From Gnetum montanum (lineage: Eukaryota > Streptophyta > Gnetopsida > Gnetales > Gnetaceae), in assembly GCA_015680685.1 (NCBI GenBank), contig MNCI01025357.1:502789-566788 (forward strand): a stretch of DNA of 64,000 nt, given 5' to 3'. The translations under genes and the position numbers were made by a program. The notes beneath the pieces were generated by a model, which saw only the letters and a program-made list of their open reading frames with translations, was not told where the DNA came from and searched no databases. This document shows, piece after piece, positions 34,209-45,044 of this stretch (positions within the stretch are counted from its first letter, which is position 1; each line of letters begins with the position of its first letter).

Positions 34209-34980
34209 CTACCAGATCCCATCACACTCAAGAACTTTTTACACTACAAAAGAATGTGATCATCATTCCTTTTCTGTTGTCTTGTTTTTAGGAAACTTTG
34301 CTCATGGTATACTTTATTCTTAAGGTAGGAACTTCAACACAAGTCTAGCTGATTAGCTATATTGCCAAAGAATATGGTCCTTTCAAAAATTTTCCCATGG
34401 TGCAGTTCAACCCTTGTGTATGTGCCTTTTAATTACTATCTATATGGCATCATAGCAGGTCTCCTAGGTGGCTAAGGGTTCTCAAGTGGGGATGAACACA
34501 CTTCATCCTATTGATCATATGGTAGTCATGGATCATCAAAATTGAGGGTTGGGGCTTATGAGAGGGAAAATAGCATTTTCCAAGGTCACCTAGTGATTGT
34601 GGCTAACCATTCTCCAACTTCACATATCCTACACTCACATGATCATGATGATAACATGATAAGTTAGAATAAATCTCATCCTCCATAATCCAATATAACA
34701 AATAAAACTAAAACTTAAAAATATATGGGGAAGAATCATAAAGTTATTGAAATATATCATATAAAGCATTATTTTTGAATAGTGTTACAATGACCCAATG
34801 CCTAGTAATTCAAACGATCATAGTGATTACTAAAATTATGTGAAAAGCACAAATCAAACCAAAACCAATACGCTAAGAAAGAGATGATGAAAATGCAAAA
34901 GAAAAACATGCAAATGCAACTATATACAAATGAAATGCATGCTGAAGAAAAAGAAAACATGAAACTAAGGATCTACTAGG
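34209..34980. other. Unassigned region between E3 and the E5 pol remnant
   Basis: No coding frame with family resemblance. By position it may be the 3' untranslated region of E5, which reads on the minus strand into it. No LTR or PPT of E5 could be identified. Confidence 0.45.
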
Positions 34981-35726
34981 TGTCCACATGGGGCACCTAA
35001 GTAGAAATGCTTTAGATGAAATGCATTAAAATTCCTATGCAACTTATGTCCTTGCAAATCAACAATTTTGTAAACATTTGGCCCAATGACATTTGTAACT
35101 TGGAATGGGCCAAATCACATAAGAGAAAACTTAGTTTGAGGATCTATTTGGCTAGATGCTCCATCTCTTTTTAGGACTAGATCTCCTATTTTAAATATTT
35201 TACCTGCATGTTTCTTGTCAAGCCATCTTTTAACAATTTTTCGAAAATCAAGACATAATCGTAATTCACTTGTTCGTTTTCTATCAGGAACTAAATTTGA
35301 TGTCCAAATTTAATGTTTCATAAAATGAATAATTTTAGATTCTAAAAGTTCATCAAGTTCTTCTTTCATCCAAGTTTCAATCTTAGGTCTAATAGGTCTA
35401 CATTTTTGTAAGTCATCAAATACAGCTTCTCTAGGAATATGTTCAATGGATATGTCATCAAAATTTGGCACACCTTCTAATGTTTTAATGGTTGGGATCT
35501 CATTTATATCTTTGTCCTTCCCTAAAGGTGGTGGATCACCTAAAAGAAATGTTTTTTTATTATGCTGATGGTATGGCAAAGTATCTTCATAGATTTCTTC
35601 AATTCACTAGAAGTGAAAGGATTTATTTTTTAAATTTCACTCTCGTGGTCATTTATAACATGTTTGTCAAGCCCAAATTTAATAACTCCAATATAAAGAT
35701 TAGTATCTTGATTTTCCAAAGATTTA
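34981..35726 (-). pseudogene. pol: E5 pol remnant: RT start joined in frame to integrase end
   Basis: One frame (one stop at the start of IWTSNL and one in SLM*FGPF) reads ELDELLESKIIHFMKH, then NLVPDRKRTSELRLCLDFR, which is the beginning of a gypsy RT, and continues without break into KIVKRWLDKKHAGKIFKIGD and FSLM*FGPFQVTNVIGPNVY, which is the integrase C-terminal domain. Everything between (most of RT, RNase H, integrase core) is deleted in frame. Upstream (35310-35579) GVPNFDDISIEHIPREAVF belongs to the protease-RT linker. The fragment ends at 35726 where E4 begins. Confidence 0.8.
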
Positions 35727-36105
35727 TAGTAATGATTAGCGTTTGGTAATCCCAGTAGTGTTGCACTAGTTCAAGATGCATACAACAAGTGGGAATGGAT
35801 ACTAGTGTTAGGAACATTTAGAAACTAGTTAATGAATAGCTAAGATAAATTAGCCACTTACTTCTCTCTCCCTTTCCTTTATTAGCATAAGACATAAAAA
35901 ATATATAAGTTATAAACATCATATACCTCAAGCTTACTTAACCATACAACCGTGACAATACAAGTAAGTTTGGAAAAACAACGATTGATTAACCCTGAGT
36001 GTTCCATTAAGGCGCATAAGCACTTAGTCCTTGGAGTTCGATCGGATTGTGCATGAAACATTCGTATTCATATGGTTGAGTGTAGGGGTACCTCGCCACT
36101 CATCA
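35727..36105 (+). repeat. E4 5' LTR, 3' half only
   Basis: Aligns with 42037-42415 nearly without gaps; the differences are almost all transitions. It ends CCTCGCCACTCATCA at 36105 next to the PBS. The promoter half with palindromes and TATA is missing. Confidence 0.9.
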
Positions 36106-36106
36106 T

Positions 36107-36124
36107 TGGCATTGTTTTCGGGGA
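36107..36124 (+). promoter_or_regulatory. Primer-binding site of E4
   Basis: TGGCATTGTTTTCGGGGA starts one base after the LTR and matches the tRNA-Asp complement TGGCGCCGTTGCCGGGGA at 13 of 18 positions; four of the five differences are transitions. Confidence 0.82.
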
Positions 36125-36249
36125 CTTAGTTGTTTGTGTGTTGTGTAGAACATAGGAAATCATCCATATCATTGGAACATTAGAATGAACCCTTAGGGTT
36201 AATCAAAGAAAGATAAGACAATGGTACATTGCACATCAAATAAGAAAAA

Positions 36250-38583
36250 AATATCTTCTTCTTCGCATAAGAGCACTTCACTGCCTAGGACTAACACAAG
36301 AGACAGTCGGTGACATAATACACATAACCAAGATCCACCAATTCCTCAATAGTTTCGTGTGGTATATACTCATCATGATGAGTATGTACGTGATTTCACC
36401 TTTATTCTCCACCAAGATGAACAACTACATTGGAGAGACTTGGAGGGTAACATAGTGTTGCCGCCAGACTAGTCAGTCCCCAACATGCTCCTTCATGCTC
36501 TCTCACGAATAGGCATGCCACTTTTATACATAGAATATGTTGCATGCGATCACGACATAAGAGACTATCATCCCATAGAAGCACAATGTGAAAGGGACTT
36601 ACAACAGGAGAGATACCACACATCCTTGAAGGGTAAATGGCCCCATGATGCTCCACATGTTTTGAGCGAAATTGAGGGTGGTAAACCTACTTCAACAAGT
36701 TCCCCACAAAACAATGTTCCTCCTCCTAATGATGGTCAGGAGGTGGTGTATTAGAACCTCCACTTCACGGTTCACAACCCTGGTTCTGATACCCATGAAC
36801 ACGAAGTGTTCAACGAGGGAACACGAACACATGATAAGGGCAGACGTTCTAATCGTGATCACGATCAAGGTTGAGACCACCAAAGAGAAGGTAGAAAACA
36901 TCGTCATGATGATGGTTCTCCTTATTCTTCACCTTCATCGTCACCTTCACCTTCTCCTTTAGTGTCCAGATGCAGTCATAGGGAAACCAATCATGAGGAT
37001 AAAGGAAAATAGAGTGAAAAACATCGACGAGATAGTCGAGAACGAGGACGAGGGCACTCAAAGGAATCAAGGAATATAAGAAGGGAGAGTAGGGAACCAC
37101 ATAGACACCATAGAAGTTATGAATGAGATGATCATGAAGAACCCCTACTCACAACTAGAAGCATGTTAGATATAACGAAGGCCGTAAGAGTTCCAACAAG
37201 GCATCAAAAGGATAGTAGGATCAAGAGGTTAGACATGAACAACATCCCACGATTTGAAGGGGGATACAACGCTGATCCTGAAAATCATTTACAGGCATTC
37301 CATGATGCATGTGCCTTGCAAAACATAGAAACCGAATGGAAGAAACTAAAGTTGTTCCCAAGGATACTAGTAAAAGAAGCTGAAAGCTGGTACTGGTCCT
37401 TAGAACTGGAATCGATCTGGAGGTGGACTACAATGTTAGAACGTTTTAATGATAAGTATCAAACGTACTCCCGAGTGTCTAACCTACGAGAGCAAATCCA
37501 AGGATGGAAGCAAGGAAATCATGAACCCTTGGGTGCTGCCATGGATCACTATTACGCATTGTTACATCATTGCCCTGGCCATGGTTATTTGTAGCATGAT
37601 CAACTATGCCATCTCGTGGATGGACTTAGGCATGAAACAAGAAGAACCCTTGGAATGTATGCCCAAGGAAGATTATCAGAGTTTAGGTCTCATCAAATTC
37701 ATAGATTGCTAGAGAAAGTAGCCAAAGAAGAAGGTGAGCTATGAAAGAGAGAAAGTTCAGAAGAGTACAACCAAGATTATTCCCTCTAAAAAAGGGGAGT
37801 GAGATTCTGTGAGGAGGAAGAAGAGTCACCACTCAAAGAGATGGTGAATAGGAAAACTTTGCTACTCAAAAAGTTAACAATAGAAGTATTGGCAAAGGTA
37901 GACCAAATGTGGGACTCCTTGGATAGTAGGTTCGAAACTATTCTTAAAATTGTAGAGGAGTCTATGGAGTGAGGTAGTGACCATGACAAAAAGAAAAAGA
38001 GTGAAGTGGATAATGCACATAACAAGGGTAAGGGAAAAATGGCCATCACTGAAGAGGTTGTGGATTTAGACACAGACAATGATAGCGGATGTGAGATATG
38101 CCAATACGACTATCCTAAGGGATGTTGCCCAGTAATCTCACATCTACAAGAGTCTGGGGTGTATGCAGTCAACCCATGACTTAATAAATGCAAGCACCCC
38201 AATGGCTACCTTATCCCCTAGGTAACCCAAGGCAGTTCCACCAACCTTCAACATATTATCCAATTGGAACTCTACCACAACCCATTGAGCAACATCAATA
38301 GTGGCAATACCCATAGTTATGGGGGATGCCACCACCAAGGCAAAAATACCCCTACTAGCAACCGGATCCATATGACTACTATGTGCAACATCCAATCTCT
38401 CCTTGTAACTCTGTTAGTCACATTACACCACAACATCACTACCAAGCTTGGGAGTATTATAGAACTCTTTCTCCTAGGGGAGATAACCCACAAACATACC
38501 ATCCTTCAAATCCATCTGCAACTCTCACACCAATAGCTCCATTACCACCTGCTCCAGTAATGCAAAGGGAACTCCTTACTTAA
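36250..38583 (+). pseudogene. gag: E4 gag
   Basis: The first codon is ATA where E8 has ATG. DFTFILHQDEQLHWRDLEGN follows (36393-36452). The capsid-like domain (37163-37594) is the best preserved in the window: FEGGYNADPENHLQAFHDAC, ILVKEAESWYWSLELESIWR and MLERFNDKYQTYSRVSNLRE. A Lys/Glu-rich segment precedes CEICQYDYPKGCCPVISHLQ (38092-38151), then a Pro/Gln/Tyr-rich tail (YYVQHPISPCN, QHHYQAWEYYR). Arg/His/Ser-rich DNA at 36780-37110 could be a nucleic-acid-binding insert. About a dozen stops and one or two frame changes. Confidence 0.87.
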
Positions 38584-38601
38584 CCGCAGTAACGCAATGA
38601 C

Positions 38602-39572
38602 ATGAGGGCTATGAATCTTCAACCCGCTATTGGTACTAACAATCGTATGAATAAAATACCTTTCTTCAGAACCAACGGTACAACCAAGTCCTCACAACCA
38701 CAAGCGATTGAACCTCTGAATGCCTCCCCATCAAATAAGGCTTCAAAGCTCCCTTCAAACCAAACACCGAGCTCAATGCATATGGTTATGTTAACACATG
38801 TCATTACTGACGAGATTAAGGTTAGCCACATTCCCAGGAAATTCTCTAATCCTAGAAGCCCTCTAATCTATCTCCAAATCGCTAGGAATGAGCCATGCAA
38901 AGCTCTTCTAGACTTAGGTTCCGGAGTCAACCTAATATCACAAGAGATGTACAAAGCCTGGAACCTGCCTCCATTAAGGAAGAGCAATATTCGCCTAGAG
39001 CTGGCCAACCAGTCCATCACTGTTCCCTTGGGACTGGTGGAGGACATCATTACCATTGTGTGTGGGTGGTTGTACCCAAATGATTTCCTAGTGATACAAG
39101 TAAACAATGGTAAAGGGGACTTCCCAATAATAATGGGAAAGGCATGGCTAAGTACTATAGATGCACACCTAGGAATCGCAATCTTTCCCTAGAAATATTC
39201 AAGAAGAACACTTTTGGAAAGATCGAGAAGAAGAAGGTTCCATGAATTGCATACAATGATATAGGGTGAAATTGCATGCAGAGATCATGGGTTGTGCAAA
39301 GTTTAGCATTTCCTACATGCAACCAGTGTGCACAAGACCTTAACCTACAAAAGTGCCTATATGCAGTAGCCACAAGACAAAGAGACACCCAGTGGCTGAT
39401 AGCTGATCAAGAGAGAAACTCACTAACATGCATGGAACTAACTAAGGGAATAACTAGTGCTTACATTGAAATCATAGATGCACTGGAGCAAGTCTGTTGC
39501 CAACTTCCAAATGTTAATTTGGAAAACATCAACTGGGGGAAGTTGGAAATTCCTAAAAAAATTAGACCAGAG
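38602..39572 (+). pseudogene. pro: E4 retropepsin and pre-RT linker
   Basis: The active-site block reads ALLDLGSGVNLISQEMYKAW (Ser of DSG is Leu). LELANQSITVPLGLVEDIIT and KGDFPIIMGKAWLSTIDAHL follow to 39180. A frame change after 39165 leads to the linker frame (39276-39578) with CNQCAQDLNLQKCLYA and VNLENINWGKLEIPKKIR. The linker stops at the deletion junction. Long, fairly well preserved; activity is unlikely given the changed active site. Confidence 0.87.
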
Positions 39573-39580
39573 CCTTAATA
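39565..39580 (+). other. E4 pol deletion junction
   Basis: Left of the junction the sequence matches the linker before RT (E8 near 59712, minus: EPLDLK), right of it the last codons of integrase (E8 near 56475-56482, minus: CCCTAATAAGAG). Both sides carry CCT(A), so a few bases of microhomology mark the join. In E8 terms about 3.2 kb is missing. Confidence 0.8.
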
Positions 39581-39701
39581 AGATATTGTTAGTCAATGTG
39601 CAATAGACCAAACCTTTCCATGAATTTAAAATGTTCAGTGCATATAATACCTCTGAGAAGGAACAACCATGCTCAATATTTTGAATCTTCTCCTTCCAAC
39701 T

Positions 39702-39722
39702 TAGTCATGGGGGAGATGGCCA
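39702..39722 (+). promoter_or_regulatory. Internal purine-rich tract after integrase, E4
   Basis: TTAGTCATGGGGGAGATGGCC is the same tract as in E1, E3 and E8. It is retained although pol was deleted just upstream. Confidence 0.6.
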
Positions 39723-40676
39723 CCTCTGCTAACCAATTGAGGCCCTTAGGTCCTTTTTAAGTTTTTTTTTTAAAAAATTTCTTTAACTCTTCTTGTTTTT
39801 GTTTTGCAACATCGTTTATACTTTTTCATTTCTTTGTGTGGTTGTTTGTTTTGTTAGGTTTGTCACCTAATAAGTGCTCTTGATGGTGGTATGAACAATA
39901 TTCTATTGATTGCTAATGTTTGGTTTTTACCTTGGAGATATAATGTTGATACTAAGGTATGGTTCTTTTGATATAACAGGTAATGAGTCCATGCCATCCA
40001 CACATTCATGAATTTCTATGGTCTTTCTTGGCTTGGAATTGTACAGTCCCTTTCTTAATAATAAAACTATTAACGAATTGGTAACTGGGCATTTCTCAAA
40101 CTGAGGAAGGACTCAAGGACTGAAAAGGGTGTGAGTTCAAGGGGATTTGATGCATTTGTGTTGGCCATTCTCTTGGGTTCTTGGATGTTTTCTTCTTGAG
40201 TTTTCCTTACCATTCTGACATTGCTCCACTATTGGGAAGCTGAGCTAATAAAAATAAGTCTTTGCATGGTGTGGTTCTCACGCACAAAAAAAATAGACAA
40301 CAGTGAGAATTTAAAGCACACCCCTTAGACAAAATAATCATCTGGGCTACAAGCACTAGTTATGAAACTAAATAAACATGTTCCCTCTAACTAAGGCCTT
40401 TTCTTGCTTCCTACTTTTCCCTTTATCACTCCCTTGGAATTGTGGTGACTCTTTGGTGAAAGCATTCTTGTTACTGCAAGTGGATGGATTGGCCAAGTGT
40501 ATTACTGCAAAGTCACTGGATGTGGATTATTTGAGGCTGGATTTGGAATAAGATCTACTCAGTCACATTAACCATAAATACACAAGGGGCTATACACCAC
40601 CTTGTTCTTGGGACTCCATTCCATTCTCTTCTTCCCATCATTCTTTCTCCATTTTCCACCTCATTGCTGGTTGTAT

Positions 40677-40763
40677 CGGTAGTCTATATTTTGGTTGATG
40701 CATTGTTCTCTTTTTAGTANCGGTAGTCTATATTTTGGTTGATGCATTGTTCTCTTTTTAGTA
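40677..40763. other. Assembly junction: 43 bp direct duplication around a single N
   Basis: Bases 40677-40719 recur at 40721-40763 with the N at 40720. Same pattern as the three other junctions. Confidence 0.9.
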
Positions 40764-40810
40764 ATTTTTTATGGTTAAGACTTTAACTCTTGCTTCCAAA
40801 CGATATTTCT

Positions 40811-40826
40811 AGAGCCTACGGACTCT
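40811..40826 (+). other. Conserved hairpin in the 3' region, E4
   Basis: AGAGCCTACGGACTCT can fold with AGAG pairing CTCT and CC pairing GG. The same fold is present in E8 (55331-55346), E7 (53550-53565, arms AGTG/CACT) and E3 (26010-26026). About 35 bases downstream follows the conserved GAGCCTGCTTTGGGGA block. Confidence 0.6.
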
Positions 40827-41622
40827 TTGAATGTGGGTTTGTTAGGGCATCAAAGGCATGAGCCTGCTTTGGGGATTATCCACTGACATTCCTGTTTAAT
40901 GCATCAATTAACTTCTTTCCCTTAAACATTCATGCAATCTACATTTGTTTTGTTCCTTACCATCTCTAACATCCATTTTATCAACATTGTCTTTGTTCCT
41001 TTTTCTCTATCTTTCTTATTCCTTATCTTTTTCCATTCTATCACTACCGGAGGATCGCTCTTGGTCATGGGGGTCCTGGTCCAATTTTTTCAATTTTTCC
41101 TAACCCCTACACCTTAGGTAGTCACCAATGTTATATCCCTAGAGTCTATATTATCCATATCAAAACTTAGCCAATTGACCTTACACCAGGGCAAGGTATC
41201 AACTGTATTGTGATTTACTTATCCTTACTCATATGTGACTGTGTTATGTGTGAAGGTGGCAATCATACAGCAATGGACTGGGCCTGGAGGAAACACTTAG
41301 GATGGACTGGTGTTGGAATAGTTGTGCAAGGAACAAGATTGATGGTGCGGTTATGGATGGACAACAGAAGGCACAATCCTGGCGTCGGCAGAAACATGTC
41401 TTCTTCTTTTCTCTCTCTCTCTTCTCTCTTAGCTACCAAATAAGGCTAGATGTCAATTTTGTATAGTGTTCATTCCTGTAGTCATGAACACTAATATTGT
41501 CATGTATTGTAATGATTGATTTGTTCACACATCATCCCATTCATCATTAGTTGTCATTCAAGTCAATAATCCCATACCGTCCCAATATTTTGTAAGGAAC
41601 TTGAGGAAGAGTTTTCATTCAA

Positions 41623-41633
41623 TCATGGGGGTA
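41623..41633 (+). promoter_or_regulatory. Polypurine tract of E4
   Basis: ATCATGGGGGTA directly before the LTR start at 41634; equivalent to the other PPTs. Confidence 0.85.
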
Positions 41634-42415
41634 TGATGAGCTACGATATTGGGTATGTGATATCACATCGTTGCCTCATCTTCTATAAATAAGAGGTGGT
41701 GCCCTTTGTTTGAAGTAGTAAGACTTAGACCCTTAGCCAAACTCTTGCAGTTTTATTAGTCTAGAGTTAGAATAATTTCTGTGTGCCCGCAGTAGTAGTC
41801 ATAGAGTGAACGGATCTTTCTTCGAGAAATTTGTACCTAAGCACATAATTGTGTACGGAAATAAAGATGAACTTTATGATAAACCTTGCAGTATTCATAT
41901 TAAGCTAATTAGTAATTAATTATTGTTGAATGTTTAATTCTTTCCTGGTTAATTAATCTCTCTGTCAACCTTCAACTCTCTTAGTTAAGTACACTCAGTA
42001 TGACTGCTTCGAGCATGCATGTAGTGCTTGGTAACCTAGTAATGATTAGTGTTTGGTAATCCCAGCAGTGTTGCATTGGTTCAGGATGTGTACGGAAAGT
42101 GGGAATGGATACTGGTGTTAGGAACATTTAGAAACTAGTTAATGAATAGTTAAGATAAATTAGCCACTTACTTCTCTCTCCCTTTCCTTTATTAGTGTAA
42201 GACATAAAAAATATAAAAGCTATAAAAATCATATACCTCAAGCTTACTTAACCATACAACTGTGACAATACAAGTAAGTTTGGGAAGACAACGATTGATT
42301 AACCCCGAGTGTTCCATTAAGGTGTGTAAGCACTTAGTCCTTGGAGTTTGACCAGATCGCACATGAAACGCTCGTATTCGTATGGTTGAGTGTAGGGGTA
42401 CCTAGCCACTCATCA
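41634..42415 (+). repeat. E4 3' LTR
   Basis: Starts TGATGAGCTACGATATTGGG and ends CCTAGCCACTCATCA. Two GATATC-type palindromes (41645-41665) precede TATAAATAAG at 41684, and AATAAAG occurs near 41861. 782 bp. Its end abuts E5 protease in opposite orientation. Confidence 0.92.
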
Positions 42416-42791
42416 GTTGTACTTTCACTCCTTTTGAAGATCCTACTTTAGGTACATTAGATCCATTGAGTTGTATCACACTTCTCACTTGTGGTATCAT
42501 TTGTGTTCCTAAAGTTTTACATACTTCAAGTGGCATGACACTAATAGTTGTGCTAGAATCTATCAAACAGTTATGGATATTCTTTCCTAAAATAACCAAA
42601 CTTTTCAAGAGAGGTTGATCTTTCATGCTTGACATGGAATTATTTGCGTTTTGTATTGATAACACATTAGGACTTTCTACGAAATGAACTTGCCTTTCGA
42701 TTGTTGGAGATTTTTCTTTATTGGTTTCAAGTGTATGAATTATCTTTTGGATCATATCTTTTATTTTATTAACATGTAAAAGATCATACAT
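42416..42791 (-). pseudogene. pro: E5 retropepsin
   Basis: SLVILGKNIHNCLIDSSTTI followed by SVMPLEVCKTLG is the classic gypsy protease start (LIDSGAT..VMP), with the Gly of DSG changed to Ser. IQLNGSNVPKVGSSKGVKVQ continues to the E4 junction, where the domain is cut off. It would process the polyprotein. Confidence 0.85.
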
Positions 42792-43500
42792 TCAAATGTT
42801 TGCTTTAATTTTTTTTGTATTCTCAACTAGATCATAAGTCTTATGTTCATCTTTGGCTTCTTATTGAGGTGAAGTTCTTTTAAGTATAGAAGGGGGTTTT
42901 GGTGATTGTGGGGAATTTGTTTGGGATGGCCTAGCTTGAGTATTTGTGTTCTTTTGACTAGGAACTCTTCTATTTGGAGGACTATAAGGATCATTCCTAG
43001 TTTGTTGTTGTGTGGTTTTGATAATGTAAGTAAGTCTATGGTAGTGATTGTTATGTGGGTTGGGATCACTTACCATGACTTATTCCAATGAGAAAACCTC
43101 TTCATTTTTTATTTAATCAAGTACATTAAGGACCATAATAGGTTCTTTTCCACTTTGTTGATTTCGGACATTATCGTCATATAATGCTAAAAATTGAGAG
43201 CAAGTTTTCTCAGAATGCTGCCTAGTGTTATGGAGATGACAATAATCATCATTGATTGATGTACTTGGCTTTTTAAATTGTATATGAACCTTGTTGTTGT
43301 TTCACTTTAGTTCAACTACTTCATTGGAAAGCTTTTGAAGTGAAGTCAATATCTAGATCATTTGATTTTGAGTTGTGGATCCAATAGGATTGGATATCCT
43401 ATTTGGGTTTACAACGGATTGGATTAAGGGCTTCAATTGGTCATCATTCAAACTAGTGTTGGATGGTAGAAATGAAGAAAATTTTGGACCTTGAAAATAA
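42792..43500 (-). pseudogene. gag: E5 gag C-terminal part with zinc knuckle
   Basis: DDYCHLHNTRQHSEKTCSQF (43195-43254) has a C-x2-H-x4-H-x4-C arrangement as in gypsy knuckles of the YC.FH...GH.T..C type. It should bind the RNA. A Pro/Gln/Asn-rich stretch (42830-43076: PNPHNNHYHRLTY, RPSQTNSPQSPKPP) follows before the protease. Frame changes near 43070 and 42840. Confidence 0.8.
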
Positions 43501-44229
43501 CTATATGTAGATTGAGTCATTTGAAAGGGAGGGGGATGTTGGAGGAGTTTGAAACATAATATTGATCATTGGAAAAGTTGCTAAAGGTAAAGGACTAGAT
43601 TGCATAGGGATATTAACACTCATAATTCCAAATAGGGTTTGAATACTATTCATGAGGATAATTTTTTCTAACTTGAAAGCTTTAGCCATCACTCCCTATA
43701 TTCCTATTATGTTGGAATTACATTTGATGGCATAGGCAAAGAATGGGTTAATGGTAGAGAAGTCATAATTGAGGATGCGACCACATTGTGGGTGCATCTC
43801 ACTTGGCACATAAGTAAGTTGATGAAGGAATCTTAGGTTGTAATCCCAAACATTTTTCTGAGGTAGCTTGATTAAGCTTGTGAAGTTGCTTGATGCTATG
43901 GTAGGGCTAATAAACTTATTGAACTAAAGCAGGAACTTATTTTTAAATTCTAGCCACAAGTTGATAGAGGCATTAGGGAGCATCAAAAACTATAGGATGG
44001 ATTTACCTTTGAAAGTTGTCACAAACACCCTACACACTACATCATTTTGTACAATGTCATGGATGCCTACTAAGGTTTTCAAACATTGTATATGTTGGTG
44101 GGCATCACTAGCAGGGGTTGTAGGATTGAAGCACAAATTTATGTTTTGGAGGGATTTTAGAATATCATGGTAGTTGGTGAAGTTGAAGGGGTTGTTCACC
44201 AAGGAAGCTGGGGGTTGATTATTTGCCAT
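43501..44229 (-). pseudogene. gag: E5 gag N-terminal/capsid part
   Basis: Start ATG at 44227-44229 (MANNQPPASLVNNPFNFTNY). The frame carries VFVTTFKGKSILWFLMLPNA and, with stops, INLWLEFKNKFLLQF, a layout typical of the retrotransposon gag domain (F...L...A..W...L....I..W..F...F...F). A second open piece at 43501-43692 continues it. Confidence 0.8.
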
Positions 44230-45044
44230 CCTAGTTCAAGTTTTTCTAGTAATAGAGCTTGGGAAAAGTGAGGCTCATTGTTTTCTTAACGTGAAATGAT
44301 GAGTAGTTAGTTGACTAGGGGCAAGAATAGAAGCCCTTTGTTAGGATGAAGATTTTCTCATAAAACAAAGAAAAATAATAGGAAATATAAAATGCTAATA
44401 AACTATAAAATTAAATAAGAAAGAAAAACATTTAAATACTATAATTTTTATATTTTTATCTTTTAAAAAAATTAAAATTGTAGTATATATAAAATTTAAA
44501 AGAAAAGTAGTGAAATGCAAAATTTTACAAAAGTAAAGTTAAAACTAAATAACTAATGAAAACCACCTCACCAAAGTTGGGGCTAAGGTAAGGATTGCCA
44601 GAGGATAAATTTGGGGACCTGAAAATGAAACTACAATAGAGTAATAAAACCAAAAATAGGCAACTGTTAATTGGAACCGGTGTCAGAAATGAGCGACTAA
44701 ATGTTCAAGTGACTGAAATTGGAAAATAAAAGATTTTAAGAACTGAAAAATAGAAATTTTTAGGTAGCAAAAACTAAATAGTAACTAAAAATAAATGATT
44801 GTCACTAAGACAAAAAATTGCAATAGAGAATTTAAAATTCAAATAAATTGAAATAGGACAAACAAAGATTGAGAAACTGTAAAGTGGATGACTGAGAACA
44901 AAAGTAGGAAAAATGAAATTTTGGGGAAATGAAAATAGAACAGGAATAGGAAAAGAATAGAAAATTGATATTTTTGGAAATAGAAATGGAAAACAAAGGT
45001 TGAAAAAAACCCTCCTTCTAGCTTCAAAAATGTGTTAATGCATA
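44230..45044. other. AT-rich leader region right of E5 gag
   Basis: No gene. The GGGGCTAAGGTAAGGATTGCC sequence at 44582-44602 recurs in similar form at 21078-21104. It could be part of the E5 leader near its PBS, but no LTR end is recognisable. Confidence 0.45.

Larger units (their letters stand above)
39723..41622 (+). other. E4 3' non-coding region
   Basis: About 1.9 kb without a shared reading frame, collinear with the 3' regions of E8, E7 and E3: GGTAATGAGTCCATGCCATCC (39980-40000), a GTGGTGACT block, the hairpin at 40811-40826, CATGAGCCTGCTTTGGGGAT (40857-40876) and GAGGATCGCTCTTGGTCATG (41048-41067). Open frames at 40932-41117 and 41210-41443 are not kept in E8 and are rejected as genes. 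Confidence 0.7.
35727..42415 (+). mobile_element. E4: pol-deleted Athila/Tat-type element inserted in E5
   Basis: Truncated 5' LTR, PBS, gag, protease, then a direct jump to the end of integrase, a 3' region, PPT and full 3' LTR. It lies between E5 protease (42416 onward, minus) and E5 RT (to 35726, minus), so it entered E5 between these domains. The 5' half of its 5' LTR is gone, so no target duplication can be read. Without RT and integrase it depended on another element. Confidence 0.85.
34981..44229 (-). mobile_element. E5: separate Ty3/gypsy family, split by E4
   Basis: Gag (44229 downward), zinc knuckle, protease (to 42416) and, beyond E4, linker and fused RT-integrase remnant (35726 to 34981) form one minus-strand element interrupted by E4. 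Its gag has a CHLH..H....C knuckle and differs from the gag of E3, E4 and E8, so it is a different lineage. LTRs were not identified. The internal pol deletion and many stops make it dead. Confidence 0.75.

Noticed and set aside
36780-37110. Arg/Ser/His-rich stretch as a host SR splicing factor
   Set aside because: It is embedded in E4 gag and recurs at the same place in E8 gag (62080-62440), so it belongs to the element.
38264-38536. 90-codon frame in E4 as a separate His-rich protein
   Set aside because: The true gag frame here reads the Pro/Gln/Tyr tail shared with E8; the His/Asn-rich reading is another frame of it and recurs in E3 for the same reason.
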